In this document: in pieces, positions 26,508 through 34,846 of the stretch | Layout of the letters: each line of letters opens with the position of its first letter | Numbering within the stretch: the first letter of the stretch is position 1 | Origin: Gottfriedia luciferensis | Lineage (GTDB): Bacteria > Bacillota > Bacilli > Bacillales > Bacillaceae_G | Direction: 5' to 3' | NCBI RefSeq assembly: GCF_001712755.1 | Contig: NZ_MDKC01000009.1 | Span: forward strand, 1 to 64,000 | Length of the DNA: 64,000 bases | Position numbers and translations under genes: made by a program | The notes under the pieces: generated by a model | The model's input: the letters and a program-made list of their open reading frames with translations, nothing else | The model's database searches: none | What the model was told of the DNA's origin: nothing

Positions 26508-27095
26508 TTAAACGACTTTTGTTTCGAATATTTTTTCATTTAATGGGTACACTAAATAATCGTATGAATGTTTCATAATAAATCTAACTTTCTCATATTT
26601 AAATCCCACTTTTTCATATAGTCGGCGAGCAGAAGGTTTGTCTTGATCTACATTTAATGAAACTCGTGAAATTCCTTTGTTTTTGGCAAAAGAAAGTAAT
26701 CCTTCTAATAATTCAGTTCCAATTCCTTTGCCTTGATAATCTGGATGCACTGACAATGTATCAATATAAAAATCTTTATCATCTGCTTCCTTATCAACTT
26801 TAACATTTTGCATATTTAAATTACGACTTATTATTTCAAGCATCTCACGATCAAGTACTGATAGTTCCATGGAATGGTAGGCTATAATCACTCCTACAAC
26901 TTTCCCTTCAATTTCTTTTACTAAACAATTATGGTAACTTAGTCTATTTTGTTCAGATTGAACATAATATTCTAAAATTGGTGTTGCTTGTTCGTATGAT
27001 GATGTCCCGGTTAACATAAATAAAATATCTTCAATCGCTTGTACAATTAGAGGGACAATTTGTTTGGCATCTTCTTTTTTTGCTATTCGAATCAT
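26508..27095 (-). CDS. GNAT family N-acetyltransferase
   Basis: A 195-residue acetyl-CoA-dependent transferase. The acetyl-CoA-binding motif A is VHPDYQGKGIGTELLEGLL (Q-x-x-G-x-G), and motif B is SLNVDQDKPSARRLYEKVGF. The N-terminal half (MIRIAKKEDAKQIVPL) is typical for amino-acid or small-molecule acetyltransferases. Isolated gene; acceptor unknown. Confidence 0.88.
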   Translation of the reverse strand: MIRIAKKEDAKQIVPLIVQAIEDILFMLTGTSSYEQATPILEYYVQSEQNRLSYHNCLVKEIEGKVVGVIIAYHSMELSVLDREMLEIISRNLNMQNVKVDKEADDKDFYIDTLSVHPDYQGKGIGTELLEGLLSFAKNKGISRVSLNVDQDKPSARRLYEKVGFKYEKVRFIMKHSYDYLVYPLNEKIFETKVV

Positions 27096-27290
27096 GAATT
27101 GTCACTCCTTAACTTAAATTTTTCTTAGTTTATCTTTAATTCTTCTTAGGTAAAAAAAAACAACCTTTTCATTTTATACTAAATCCAAGTTAATTTCATG
27201 AAAAAAATTAATACTTTATTAAATTACACCATTTATTTTAACATAAATGTAATATATAATAATTTTAAGATGTGTAGGAGGAAATTAAAT

Positions 27291-27500
27291 ATGTCTGATG
27301 TTCAAATTAAGGTTTTAGATAATGGTCCTTTACGTGTCACTGGTACTGTTGAGTTAGTTGATGCTGAAGGGAATACATATCCGCAAAAAGCAGCTTTCTC
27401 ATTATGTCGATGCGGCATGTCAAGTAAATTACCATATTGTGACGGTACTCATAAAGGAAAATTCGAATCTGTTGTTCGAGCTCCTAAAGAATCAGAATAA
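27291..27500 (+). CDS. CDGSH-type iron-sulfur protein
   Basis: A 69-residue protein binding one 2Fe-2S cluster through C39, C41, C50 and H54 (CRC...YCDGTH), the CDGSH or mitoNEET-type motif. The open frame extends upstream, but ATG 27291 has TAGGAGGA at the right distance. Electron-transfer or redox-sensing roles are known for the family; the partner here is unknown. Single gene between two terminators. Confidence 0.9.
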   Translation: MSDVQIKVLDNGPLRVTGTVELVDAEGNTYPQKAAFSLCRCGMSSKLPYCDGTHKGKFESVVRAPKESE

Positions 27501-27515
27501 TTTTATTTTTCTGGC

Positions 27516-27545
27516 GCCGATTATTAGCAATTCTAAATAATCGGC
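27516..27545 (+). terminator. Terminator of the CDGSH gene
   Basis: GCCGATTATT / AATAATCGGC perfect 10-bp stem then TTTCTT. Confidence 0.75.
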
Positions 27546-27643
27546 TTTCTTATGCCCTCATACCTTTATTACCTTTGAATCATTCATAAAACTGATCTAA
27601 TCACATTTACATTTAGGGAATGAACTATTAAGGGGGAATCAAT

Positions 27644-28699
27644 ATGAAAAAGGTATTGGCTTCAGTCGTTTTATCTGCAGCATTAGTAGTACCAGGTGTA
27701 ACTGCATATGCAGCACCAAATGCAAATGAATTAAGATCTTATTTAGTTAGTATCGATCTAACTCAAAAGCAATTGGAGGATTATTTAAATTCTTACTACG
27801 GTGAGTCAATCTCTGATTTCGATTCAGTTGATGAGTTAAAAGATACTTTAGGTGAAAGACTTACTCAAAAAACTTTAGACGATCTTCTAGATGAGTACGG
27901 TTACACTGAAGATGAAATTATCGATCTAGCAGTCTACTATGATGATATGGACAAAAATGCATCATTACTAGATACGTATTATTTTACTTCTGATATCGAA
28001 AACTTAATTTATTTAGATGAGGATGAGTCAGGTAGCAGTAGCGAAGATGAATTCCCTTCTATGGGAGATATTTCTTCTGCTCTTTCAGAGTTTGGAATTA
28101 CTGAAGCAGAAATTAATAATCTATCTTCATATATAGAAAAAGTTGTGAATGATGACCCTGCTGTTGAAGCAAAATTAGAAGCATTAGGAGAACGTGCATC
28201 TGCTTTAGAAGAAAATTATCCTGAATTTTTCTCAATGGATACTGAGGCTACTCCAGAAGAATTACCAGCTGAATTAAAAGTAGAATTAATGAATATCGTA
28301 AAAGAACTTCAATCTACTTTAAAAATCGATATTAAAGTTAAAATTGAACAAAATGGCGTTAAAACTCCTTTAACTTTTGCTAAATTACTTACTATGGATG
28401 ATTCTATGGATTCTATGGAAAATATAAAAGTATATTTAGAGATTTATGACAACGCTGGTAATCTATTATTAGACGCTTTATTTTCACCTGAGGAACTTAT
28501 TGGTGATGACCAAATTGTAGATATCGTTAAAGATACTCAAAAAGCAATTAAAAACCCAAAACCAACTGTTACAGTAAGAACGGAAAATGGCGGTAAACTT
28601 CCAACTACTGCAACTCATACAACTGAATGGACAATGGTTGGTATGTTAATGATGTTAACTGCTGTTGTTTTACGTAAAAAGGTAATTGTTAAACGATAA
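27644..28699 (+). CDS. Acidic surface protein with LPXTA sorting signal
   Basis: A 351-residue exported protein. The signal peptide is at residues 1-26 (cut near AYA-APN). A strongly acidic body follows, with two related helical repeats (SIDLTQKQLEDYLNSYYGES and ERLTQKTLDDLLDEYGYTED). The C-terminal cell-wall sorting signal is LPTTA at 319-323, then a hydrophobic segment (MVGMLMMLTAVVL) and RKK..KR tail. LPxTA rather than LPxTG is the class D sortase substrate. It resembles the processed acidic surface protein family. The dedicated sortase gene starts 3 bp later. The role at the surface is unknown. Confidence 0.85.
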   Translation: MKKVLASVVLSAALVVPGVTAYAAPNANELRSYLVSIDLTQKQLEDYLNSYYGESISDFDSVDELKDTLGERLTQKTLDDLLDEYGYTEDEIIDLAVYYDDMDKNASLLDTYYFTSDIENLIYLDEDESGSSSEDEFPSMGDISSALSEFGITEAEINNLSSYIEKVVNDDPAVEAKLEALGERASALEENYPEFFSMDTEATPEELPAELKVELMNIVKELQSTLKIDIKVKIEQNGVKTPLTFAKLLTMDDSMDSMENIKVYLEIYDNAGNLLLDALFSPEELIGDDQIVDIVKDTQKAIKNPKPTVTVRTENGGKLPTTATHTTEWTMVGMLMMLTAVVLRKKVIVKR

Positions 28700-28702
28700 G
28701 CT

Positions 28703-29323
28703 ATGAATCGTAAACGAAAAGTACTACTTATTTTTTCAGCACTCCTTTTTATTGTCGGATTATTTTTTGCTACAACAAATGCTTATTCTTTGATTAAAAC
28801 TTATGTGCTGTATAAACAGTCTAAGGATGATTTCAAAAAAGAAATCAAAACAGAAACAGCAACTAAATTGAAGCAAATTAAAAAAGACGAACCGCTTTAC
28901 AAGACTTATCCTAAATTTGGCGATGAGATGGGTTCATTAACAATTCCTCGAATTTCTGCAACTCTACCAATCTTCCACGGGACAGATGAGGATGAGCTTG
29001 CAAAAGGAATAGGTCATTATGCTAAATCTGTGATGCCAGGTGAAAGAGATAATAGTGTTCTTGCTGGACATCGAGATACTGTATTCCGTGAGCTTGGCAA
29101 AGTAAAAGTTGGCGATCCGCTAATTGTTAAAACTTCGGCTGGTACATTTACTTATAAAGTTCATAAGATTCGTATCGTTGATAAAGATGATCGCACTGTT
29201 ATTATCCCAAAACCAAGACCAACTTTAACGGTAAGCACTTGTTATCCGTTTAATTTTATTGGACATGCACCACAGCGTTATATACTTGTAGCTGGTTTAG
29301 TTAAATCAGAAGTAAATAAATAA
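28703..29323 (+). CDS. Class D sortase
   Basis: A 206-residue transpeptidase anchored by an N-terminal membrane helix (about 8-30) with its catalytic domain outside. The catalytic triad is His123 (AGHRDT), Cys180 in TVSTC and Arg192 (APQRY). The TLTVSTCYPF block is typical of sortases, and the compact size fits class D. It follows the LPTTA protein gene by 3 bp, so it forms a dedicated pair that attaches that protein to peptidoglycan. Confidence 0.92.
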   Translation: MNRKRKVLLIFSALLFIVGLFFATTNAYSLIKTYVLYKQSKDDFKKEIKTETATKLKQIKKDEPLYKTYPKFGDEMGSLTIPRISATLPIFHGTDEDELAKGIGHYAKSVMPGERDNSVLAGHRDTVFRELGKVKVGDPLIVKTSAGTFTYKVHKIRIVDKDDRTVIIPKPRPTLTVSTCYPFNFIGHAPQRYILVAGLVKSEVNK

Positions 29324-29330
29324 ACAAAAA

Positions 29331-29355
29331 ATGCTTACTATTTAATAGTGAGCAT
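29331..29355 (+). terminator. Terminator of the sortase operon
   Basis: ATGCTTACTA / TAGTGAGCAT followed by TTTTTTA. Confidence 0.85.
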
Positions 29356-29381
29356 TTTTTATTAGTAGTTTCATATTTTCA

Positions 29382-30311
29382 TTAATTTTCTAGTGCCGCC
29401 CAAAACTTTTCGTTATTTAAATTGCGAACGCTCCATTGGTAGTGCCCATCACTGCAAGTTTCCGAAAAGAAATTTGCCGAATAGATACTATAAAAAAGCA
29501 CGTACAAATGAATTGTTCTTCTAACTTCTTCGCCTAATCGATTAACTACTTTATTTAAATATTTTTCTAGCTTTTTTTCACCCAATTCATCATATAAATC
29601 AAATAAAATCCAGCTTAATGCAACATCAAATAACGGGTCCCCATATAACGTCATTAAGCCGAAATCAATTACACCATTAATTTGTCCATCTGAATTTACT
29701 AATAGATTTGATGGATAATAATCACCATGTACTAATGAATATTCCCCTTCGTATCCAACTGAAAATGCATCCATTAATCGTTTTAATTTCACTTCGTAAT
29801 CTGATACATCTCTTTTCAAATATCGATCAACTTCTGTATTTTTTCTCAGTAACGATTGTTTTAAAAAATCGTTCCAGTCCTTTGAAGAAATTTCATCATA
29901 ATCACTTAATAATTTAATGCCTTTAAATTGCTCTTCCAATTCAATCTTTTGAATACTTACTATTGTAGATAGATAGTTTTCAAAGAACGAATCTAATACT
30001 TGCTCATCATAATTTGATAAATCCTTTTGTATATTTCTGCCTTCAATTCGTTTTTCAATTGTTAAAACGGCATCTCTCTCTTTTATAATTTCGTGAATTT
30101 TTGGTAATTCAAAATTCACATCACTAGCATTCATTGATTCATAAAATTGCTTTAATATTTCTAGCTTTGAATATGCTGTTGGTTTATATAATTTTAAGAC
30201 TCTTTTTTGATCATAAGAGTATACTTCTGCTTCTTGTCCCTTTCCTAAAAAATTCGCTTCGCTTATATTGTACTTTTTCAAAATGTAACCTCTAACATTT
30301 TGTGTTATCAT
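29382..30311 (-). CDS. Aminoglycoside-phosphotransferase-fold kinase
   Basis: A protein of the APH/ChoK phosphotransferase superfamily. The catalytic loop LVHGDYYPSNLLV and the Mg-binding DFG-like VIDFGLMTLYGDPLFDVAL are intact. The N-terminal lobe has the glycine loop FLGKGQEAEVYSY and the Lys in VLKLYKP. ATG 30311 with GGGGAAC about 8 nt upstream gives 309 residues. An upstream TTG (30380) would add 23 residues. The substrate is unknown; these are often small metabolites rather than antibiotics. Single gene. Confidence 0.85.
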   Translation of the reverse strand: MITQNVRGYILKKYNISEANFLGKGQEAEVYSYDQKRVLKLYKPTAYSKLEILKQFYESMNASDVNFELPKIHEIIKERDAVLTIEKRIEGRNIQKDLSNYDEQVLDSFFENYLSTIVSIQKIELEEQFKGIKLLSDYDEISSKDWNDFLKQSLLRKNTEVDRYLKRDVSDYEVKLKRLMDAFSVGYEGEYSLVHGDYYPSNLLVNSDGQINGVIDFGLMTLYGDPLFDVALSWILFDLYDELGEKKLEKYLNKVVNRLGEEVRRTIHLYVLFYSIYSANFFSETCSDGHYQWSVRNLNNEKFWAALEN

Positions 30312-30446
30312 CTTTTGTTCCCCATTTTCCCTTATTAATCTTTTTGCAATTCTATTCTCAACTATTCCTACTTCTTCCAAATTAGCCTACTATTTCCTAT
30401 ACGGCAATAAAAATTATTTAATGATCTTTCTGATTATTACCGGATC

Positions 30447-30941
30447 TTACTCTTCCTTTGATACCCATGAGCCTTGTGCTTTTCGAATATAGAGGATTTG
30501 CCCAATATGATAAGCATTATGAGTACATAGATTAGATAACGCTCCCCACCAGATTGCATCTACTGGAAAATTTGGAATTTGTTCATAAAGCTTTGATTCA
30601 TCTACTTCTTTTATAGCTTGCTGCCAATTCGCTAGATTCTCATCTAACCGCTCAACAAGCTCTTGCCAATCTTCCCTCGTTAAATTTTCCATCTCTTGAA
30701 AAGTTGAAGCATTACTTTCGACCACTTCAGTTGGGATCTCCCCTTTAAATCTTCTTAACCATCTTTCATTATAGAAATATAAATGGTATACGATTTCACC
30801 GATCGTATGAGTAGAATCATTTTGTCTCCAACTAATACTCTCTAAACTTAAATTCTCCAATGCTACACTTAAAGGTTGAATCCAGCTTTCAACATTACGA
30901 CAGACTTCTAATTGATCTAATATAAACTCTTTTTTACTCAT
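30447..30941 (-). CDS. DinB family protein
   Basis: A 164-residue four-helix bundle of the DinB/YfiT superfamily. The three metal-binding His residues expected are visible in GEIVYHLYFYNERWLRRF and CTHNAYHIGQILYIR. Members in Bacillus are often thiol transferases using bacillithiol. Whether this one is active is not known. Single gene. An SOS link by name only: no LexA box seen nearby. Confidence 0.85.
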   Translation of the reverse strand: MSKKEFILDQLEVCRNVESWIQPLSVALENLSLESISWRQNDSTHTIGEIVYHLYFYNERWLRRFKGEIPTEVVESNASTFQEMENLTREDWQELVERLDENLANWQQAIKEVDESKLYEQIPNFPVDAIWWGALSNLCTHNAYHIGQILYIRKAQGSWVSKEE

Positions 30942-31038
30942 AGATCATTCTCCCTTTTAATTTTATACTTTAAGATATGTACTTTCGTGGTTATTACTAG
31001 ATTCACCTTTATTACTTTATGATTTTAACCTATTAAAA

Positions 31039-31067
31039 AATGCACTACTTTTTAAAAAGCAGTGCAT
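31039..31067 (-). terminator. Terminator of the BclA-C-like gene
   Basis: AATGCACT and AGTGCATT flank an inner TTTTTAAAAA; on the minus strand the hairpin is followed by TTTTAA. Confidence 0.7.
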
Positions 31068-31118
31068 TCTTGCAACGGAATAGGGAATCTTCACGAGGAG
31101 TAATGATTAAATCTTATA

Positions 31119-31565
31119 CTAATGAACTCTAAATAGATTAATTGTTGCACCTGCGCCTTGTAACAACTTAACATCTCCAACAAAGTCAAACAGTTGAAGT
31201 GAAATTGTATCTCCAGCGTCTAATGGTAAGATCATTTGACTACCGTAAATGGATCTATTCACTTCATTTACGATTGCTGATGCATTTATAGGTCTCCCAT
31301 TTACTAATAATCTTGTAGATACGTCTAATAGCGCATTTAAATTCACAGTGTAAGTAATAAAGTAATTACCTGGTACCTGAACTGTTAATCGCTCATTTGC
31401 TTGATCAATTGTAACTCCTTCACCTAAAAACTGAAATGATGGAAAAGTTACAATTGTACCTTCTTTTATAACGGAAACTGTTCCACCACTATTCGTAACA
31501 AATGCAAAACTTTCGCCAGGAGGTATTGGTGGAAAATGATGTCTTGGCGGTCTTGGGTATCTCAT
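31119..31565 (-). CDS. BclA C-terminal-like (TNF/C1q fold) surface protein
   Basis: A 148-residue protein with a short proline- and histidine-rich start (MRYPRPPRHHFPPIPPG). A jelly-roll domain of the BclA C-terminal type follows: FAFVTNSGGTVSVIKEGT, then VTIDQANERLTVQVPGNYFI, then TRLLVNGRPINASAI and a final GATINLFRV. In spore exosporium glycoproteins this domain follows a collagen-like region. Here the collagen repeat is missing and no signal peptide is present. A spore-coat or exosporium role is inferred. Confidence 0.78.
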   Translation of the reverse strand: MRYPRPPRHHFPPIPPGESFAFVTNSGGTVSVIKEGTIVTFPSFQFLGEGVTIDQANERLTVQVPGNYFITYTVNLNALLDVSTRLLVNGRPINASAIVNEVNRSIYGSQMILPLDAGDTISLQLFDFVGDVKLLQGAGATINLFRVH

Positions 31566-31730
31566 ACTATCACCTTTTCTTATTATTTAGACATAAATCC
31601 TCTTAGGAGTAACATATTAAAGGCTTGTCTATAATTGTTGATATAGTTTATTAATATGAAAGTTTTTTCTTTTCGTTACAGCATGTCCACTAGTTTTTTT
31701 ATTTTTTTTCAATTTTAATAGATTAAAAAA

Positions 31731-31755
31731 AACCTAGTCATCATCAGACTAAGTT
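31731..31755 (-). terminator. Terminator of the small membrane protein gene
   Basis: AACCTAGTC / GACTAAGTT hairpin; the minus strand continues as TTTTTTTAATC. Confidence 0.7.
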
Positions 31756-31782
31756 CTTTTTAATCATATGTATTGCAAAAGT

Positions 31783-31959
31783 CTATGATCTCTCTAGTAC
31801 ATTTACAATCCGATTTAGTAGTTCATTTTGCTTCTTTAATTCTTCGTTTCGGATTTTAAATAATTTATAGAAGTAGTAGACTACTACTATAAGACATACA
31901 GGAATTGCTATGTTAAAAAGCATCATAATGATTGGAATTATACTTAAGGTTGCATCCAT
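31783..31959 (-). CDS. Small single-pass membrane protein
   Basis: 58 residues from ATG 31959 (MDATLS). A 25-residue hydrophobic helix (IPIIMMLFNIAIPVCLIVVV) is followed by a charged amphipathic tail (KIRNEELKKQNELLNRIVNV), which may form a coiled coil. The open frame begins five codons earlier, but that ATG touches its only SD-like sequence. No family recognised. Followed by a clear terminator, supporting expression. Confidence 0.6.
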   Translation of the reverse strand: MDATLSIIPIIMMLFNIAIPVCLIVVVYYFYKLFKIRNEELKKQNELLNRIVNVLERS

Positions 31960-32130
31960 TTTAACTTTCCACATCCTTTATAGTTTATATTTAGATTATG
32001 TTAGACTATATAATCTTTATGTCTATAAAATAGTAGAAAGGAAAAATTCGGATAAGAAACAAGCTTTATCAATAAAGTACACAAGTGTTTGCATTTCTTC
32101 CCATGATCCTTTACGATAAGGCTCTGGAAA

Positions 32131-32170
32131 TTCCTTATTGTACTACCGCATGCGTAAGTTGAACAAGGAA
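32131..32170. repeat. 40-bp palindromic repeat, copy A
   Basis: TTCCTTATTGTACTACCGCA and its imperfect inverted half ending GTTGAACAAGGAA, centred on GCATGC. Member of a family with copies at 32851, 33409, 34078 and 56736. Confidence 0.65.
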
Positions 32171-32320
32171 TTAGTAATATTGCCCCAGAATGCTAAAAAT
32201 CAAAATAAATAAGTAAAAAACACTCAAAAATATTACTAATCCAACGACAATGTTATCTCTTTTTTTAATAGGATGAATATGATTTTTTAAGTCTGTGATT
32301 GGTTTATCTTCTGTTTTCAT
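32171..32320 (-). CDS. Possible 49-aa membrane peptide
   Basis: ATG at 32320, TAA at 32171-32173. The N-terminal half is polar and basic (MKTEDKPITDLKNHIHPIKK). A single hydrophobic helix follows (NIVVGLVIFLSVFYLFILIF), then GQYY. The topology is plausible, but the ribosome binding site is weak (GAAACT only). It ends exactly at repeat copy A. Not recognised; may be chance. Confidence 0.4.
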   Translation of the reverse strand: MKTEDKPITDLKNHIHPIKKRDNIVVGLVIFLSVFYLFILIFSILGQYY

Positions 32321-32345
32321 AGTTTCAAAAAATAAAAGTACCAGA

Positions 32346-32705
32346 TTATTTTTTCTTTAATTTAAAGGTTTCCTCTTGATTATTCCATTTTATCGTTACT
32401 TCAATAGGTGAGGATTTACTTGTAACAGAACAACCAGAGCAGGCATTAGGAATCGTAATAGTATTTTCGTTATTTAATTCTTCTGTGCGAACAGTTTGAC
32501 CATTATTGATATTAATCTCTAGATTCTTTTTTACTTTATTACCTTTCTTTAGTTTAAAAATAAATTGTCCATCTTCTCTCGTATCATTGGTTATATCAGC
32601 AGAGTATTCTCCTTTCCAATGTTCGCTTTCCCCTTTAAAAAGAAGCGATTTATTGGAACATCCGAATAATGTTAAAACTAAAAGTGATAAAAGTAGTTTC
32701 TTCAT
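32346..32705 (-). CDS. Putative lipoprotein, function unknown
   Basis: 119 residues from ATG 32705, with AAGGAGAGG upstream. The N-terminus MKKLLLSLLVLTLFGCSNKS is a lipoprotein signal with lipobox LFGC. The mature part is small and beta-rich, with a CSGC pair (ACSGCSVTSK) and a basic C-terminus, and could be an Ig-like fold. The frame is open 37 codons upstream without a start signal. No family recognised. Expected on the outer face of the membrane. Confidence 0.7.
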   Translation of the reverse strand: MKKLLLSLLVLTLFGCSNKSLLFKGESEHWKGEYSADITNDTREDGQFIFKLKKGNKVKKNLEININNGQTVRTEELNNENTITIPNACSGCSVTSKSSPIEVTIKWNNQEETFKLKKK

Positions 32706-32812
32706 AAAACCTCTCCTTTTCATTTCCATAATATGTAAATTCTGTGCAAAAATGATAATCCCTTTTACTAATAAAGTGATAAGGATTATTCTAATAACAA
32801 AAAATCTAGCAT

Positions 32813-32846
32813 ACAAAAACCCTTCTTTTTTAAGAAGGGTTTTTGT
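32813..32846. terminator. Strong bidirectional terminator
   Basis: ACAAAAACCCTTCTT-TTTT-AAGAAGGGTTTTTGT, perfect 15-bp arms, downstream of the leftward gene at 32886. Confidence 0.88.
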
Positions 32847-32850
32847 ATTT

Positions 32851-32884
32851 CTTATTGAATATATGCATGCGTTATTTGTACAAG
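32851..32884. repeat. Palindromic repeat, copy B
   Basis: CTTATTGAATATATGCATGC followed by GTTATTTGTACAAG. Imperfect palindrome centred on ATGCAT/GCATGC, immediately downstream of the stop of the gene at 32886-33320. Confidence 0.6.
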
Positions 32885-32885
32885 G

Positions 32886-33320
32886 TTAATGATAACGAAA
32901 CCAAACAAACCAGCCCTTTTCTTTACTTTTGGCTAAAAATATTTGCCCCTGGGCTAAGTTAGCTCCAGGTGCTTTCGGAAAATCTAAACGGACAAGCCAA
33001 GATTTTTCAGCAATTTCTTTCCCACAAAAATACTTTGCCATTCCAAAATAATCCTCTTCTTCTTTAACACCAACTGTTTTAGGGAATGGCTTTGCCGTAA
33101 CAACATTCCACTTCTTATAAATGTCTGGAAGATCCTCTAAACCTGTACCATAAGTTTTTGGTATTAAGGTATTTAAGGCTTCAATTACCTCTTTTTTATT
33201 CTTTATTGATGTTTTATCTAAGTCACTTAACACAGGACACTTTTTAGGTTGCGCGTATCCTACAATCGATCCGAAAGATAACATCATAATGAACATAAAA
33301 ATCATCACTTTCATCTTCAT
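32886..33320 (-). CDS. Secreted protein of unknown function
   Basis: A 144-residue exported protein. The signal peptide is at residues 1-23 (ending SIVGYAQ). The mature part begins KKCPVLSDLDKTSI and holds two cysteines (PKKCPVL and KYFCGKE) that could form a disulfide. The rest has a helix-rich first half and a C-terminal QIFLAKSKEKGWFVWFRYH. No catalytic motif or known family. It lies in a run of small envelope genes and is flanked by terminators. Confidence 0.7.
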   Translation of the reverse strand: MKMKVMIFMFIMMLSFGSIVGYAQPKKCPVLSDLDKTSIKNKKEVIEALNTLIPKTYGTGLEDLPDIYKKWNVVTAKPFPKTVGVKEEEDYFGMAKYFCGKEIAEKSWLVRLDFPKAPGANLAQGQIFLAKSKEKGWFVWFRYH

Positions 33321-33381
33321 TTTCTACTCACCTCTAGTGTTATCTTCCCTTAATACATCGATTGTTATTATTTAATAACAA

Positions 33382-33407
33382 AAAAAGAACCACTTCAAAT
33401 GGTTCTT
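33382..33407 (-). terminator. Terminator downstream of vanZ-like gene
   Basis: AAGAACCA / TGGTTCTT hairpin followed on the minus strand by TTTTT, between repeat copy C and the upstream neighbour. Confidence 0.6.
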
Positions 33408-33408
33408 G

Positions 33409-33441
33409 CTATTGAACTAATGCATTACGTTAGTTCAATAG
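33409..33441. repeat. Palindromic repeat, copy C
   Basis: CTATTGAACTAA-TGCATTACG-TTAGTTCAATAG, perfect 12-bp arms; the best preserved member of the family. Confidence 0.75.
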
Positions 33442-33457
33442 TTTAATCATATTTTTG

Positions 33458-33952
33458 TTATAAATCGGTGGTTATTTTCAAATGGTTTTTCCTATTATTA
33501 ATTAACTGAATAAGTTTAATTGGTAAATAACCTAATAACCCTCCAAAAGTATTTAAAATTAAATCATCAATGTCAAAACTTCCAAAGTCAAATATTAACT
33601 GAATTAATTCGTAAGTTAAACTTAAACTAAAAGTTGCAATTACGATAACTTTAAAATTTTTGAACCCTTTCAATAATATTGGAAGGATGAAACCAAAAGG
33701 TACAAAACCAATAATGTTTCCAACTAAGTTTGTAATCCTAATATTTAAATTTATGTCAGCTAAAAAAATATAATAAATAATAGTTTTTAAAGGAATAAAA
33801 TTATGTCCATGCCAACGATCATCATTATAGTTAAAATTAAAATGACTGATTATTTCTGATGGAGATACATATTTAAATAGTATTTGATTTGTAAGGACGA
33901 CAAGATAAAGACAAAATGCTAAGGTTAAGACAATTTTCATAAATAATTTCAT
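33458..33952 (-). CDS. VanZ family membrane protein
   Basis: A 164-residue protein with four to five membrane segments: 5-25, a short one near 58-70, 80-100, 108-125 and about 132-148. VanZ-family landmarks are NFIPLKTI after the first loop, LVGNIIGFVPFGFILPIL and the late ELIQLIFDFGSFDIDDLILN then GGLLGY. VanZ gives low-level teicoplanin resistance in some hosts, but most chromosomal members have no known role. Single gene. Confidence 0.88.
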   Translation of the reverse strand: MKLFMKIVLTLAFCLYLVVLTNQILFKYVSPSEIISHFNFNYNDDRWHGHNFIPLKTIIYYIFLADINLNIRITNLVGNIIGFVPFGFILPILLKGFKNFKVIVIATFSLSLTYELIQLIFDFGSFDIDDLILNTFGGLLGYLPIKLIQLINNRKNHLKITTDL

Positions 33953-34077
33953 TGATTTCTACTACTTCCTATAATTATTAACTACTCACTCAATATAACA
34001 TAATTTACCAATTTTGTTATATTCTTTATTCTACTAATCTGCCATTTACTTCAATAAAAAAAGCCGCATATTAGCAG

Positions 34078-34116
34078 CTTGTGATCTTCAACTATTGCAT
34101 ACGTTAGTTGCATAAG
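34078..34116. repeat. Palindromic repeat, copy D
   Basis: Core CAACTA-TTGCATACGT-TAGTTG (34089-34110), extended by CTTGTG / CATAAG on the flanks. Confidence 0.6.
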
Positions 34117-34224
34117 AAATTGAAGTACTAGTTAGCTCTAATTTCAAATGTTTGTTTTAAATAGTCACAACTGTACCAATGCAAAGATGCACATAAAAAA
34201 CACCTTACATTCGAGCTCAGAATA

Positions 34225-34650
34225 TTATTTTTGGTCATCTAACTTTCCACCAATTATTATTTTATATAGTTTAGCTGAACTGTTCTTGTCTAATTGAACA
34301 AATTTACTTTCGGCGCTTATTGCAAGTTCTATTTTATCTTTATCAGGAATATTCCAAAGCTCATATAGCACTGCTTTTCCATTTATTTCTGGATTTTTAA
34401 ATTGAAATATAAATCTGTAATCTGCTGGTGCTACCATATCTACTTTTGCATGTTCCCAATTAATATTATCTAATATCGCTCTTACCTTTTGAACTTTCTC
34501 ATTTATAGTAATTACTTTGAAGTCTTCATAATTATTTACATCAGCAATACGCTTTTGAACTATTATATTTTGTTCTTCGTTTCCTTTTAAGTTTGAACAA
34601 CCCGTAATAAAAGTAGAAATAATTACAAGAAGTATAATTAAATATTTCAA
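34225..34650 (-). CDS. Putative lipoprotein, function unknown
   Basis: 141 residues from a TTG start at 34650, chosen because AAGGGGG lies 7-12 nt upstream and the codons that follow give a lipoprotein signal (LKYLIILLVIISTFITGCSN, lipobox ITGC). The mature part is a small alpha/beta domain with DNINWEHAKVDMVAPADYRF and a late VQLDKNSSAKLYKIIIGGK. Not recognised; such proteins often occur in Bacillus accessory envelope clusters. Confidence 0.65.
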   Translation of the reverse strand: MKYLIILLVIISTFITGCSNLKGNEEQNIIVQKRIADVNNYEDFKVITINEKVQKVRAILDNINWEHAKVDMVAPADYRFIFQFKNPEINGKAVLYELWNIPDKDKIELAISAESKFVQLDKNSSAKLYKIIIGGKLDDQK

Positions 34651-34784
34651 ATTAAACCCCCTTATATTTTTGGATGTCAATATATAGAATTCCATTATTT
34701 TCCTTTTATTGTAACATACCTTAAGCAACTAAACTGCCATTTAGTTAGATAACAAAAATCAGCAACTTATCCCATAAAAAAAGA

Positions 34785-34825
34785 GAGCTCAAAAAGTACT
34801 TTAACTTTTGAACTCCCTCTTTTGC
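34785..34825 (-). terminator. HAD phosphatase gene terminator
   Basis: On the minus strand AGGGAGTTCAAAAG pairs with CTTTTTGAGCTCTCT (near-perfect stem) and is followed by TTTTTTTAT. Confidence 0.75.
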
Positions 34826-34846
34826 CAGTCGACAAACAGAACTTAA

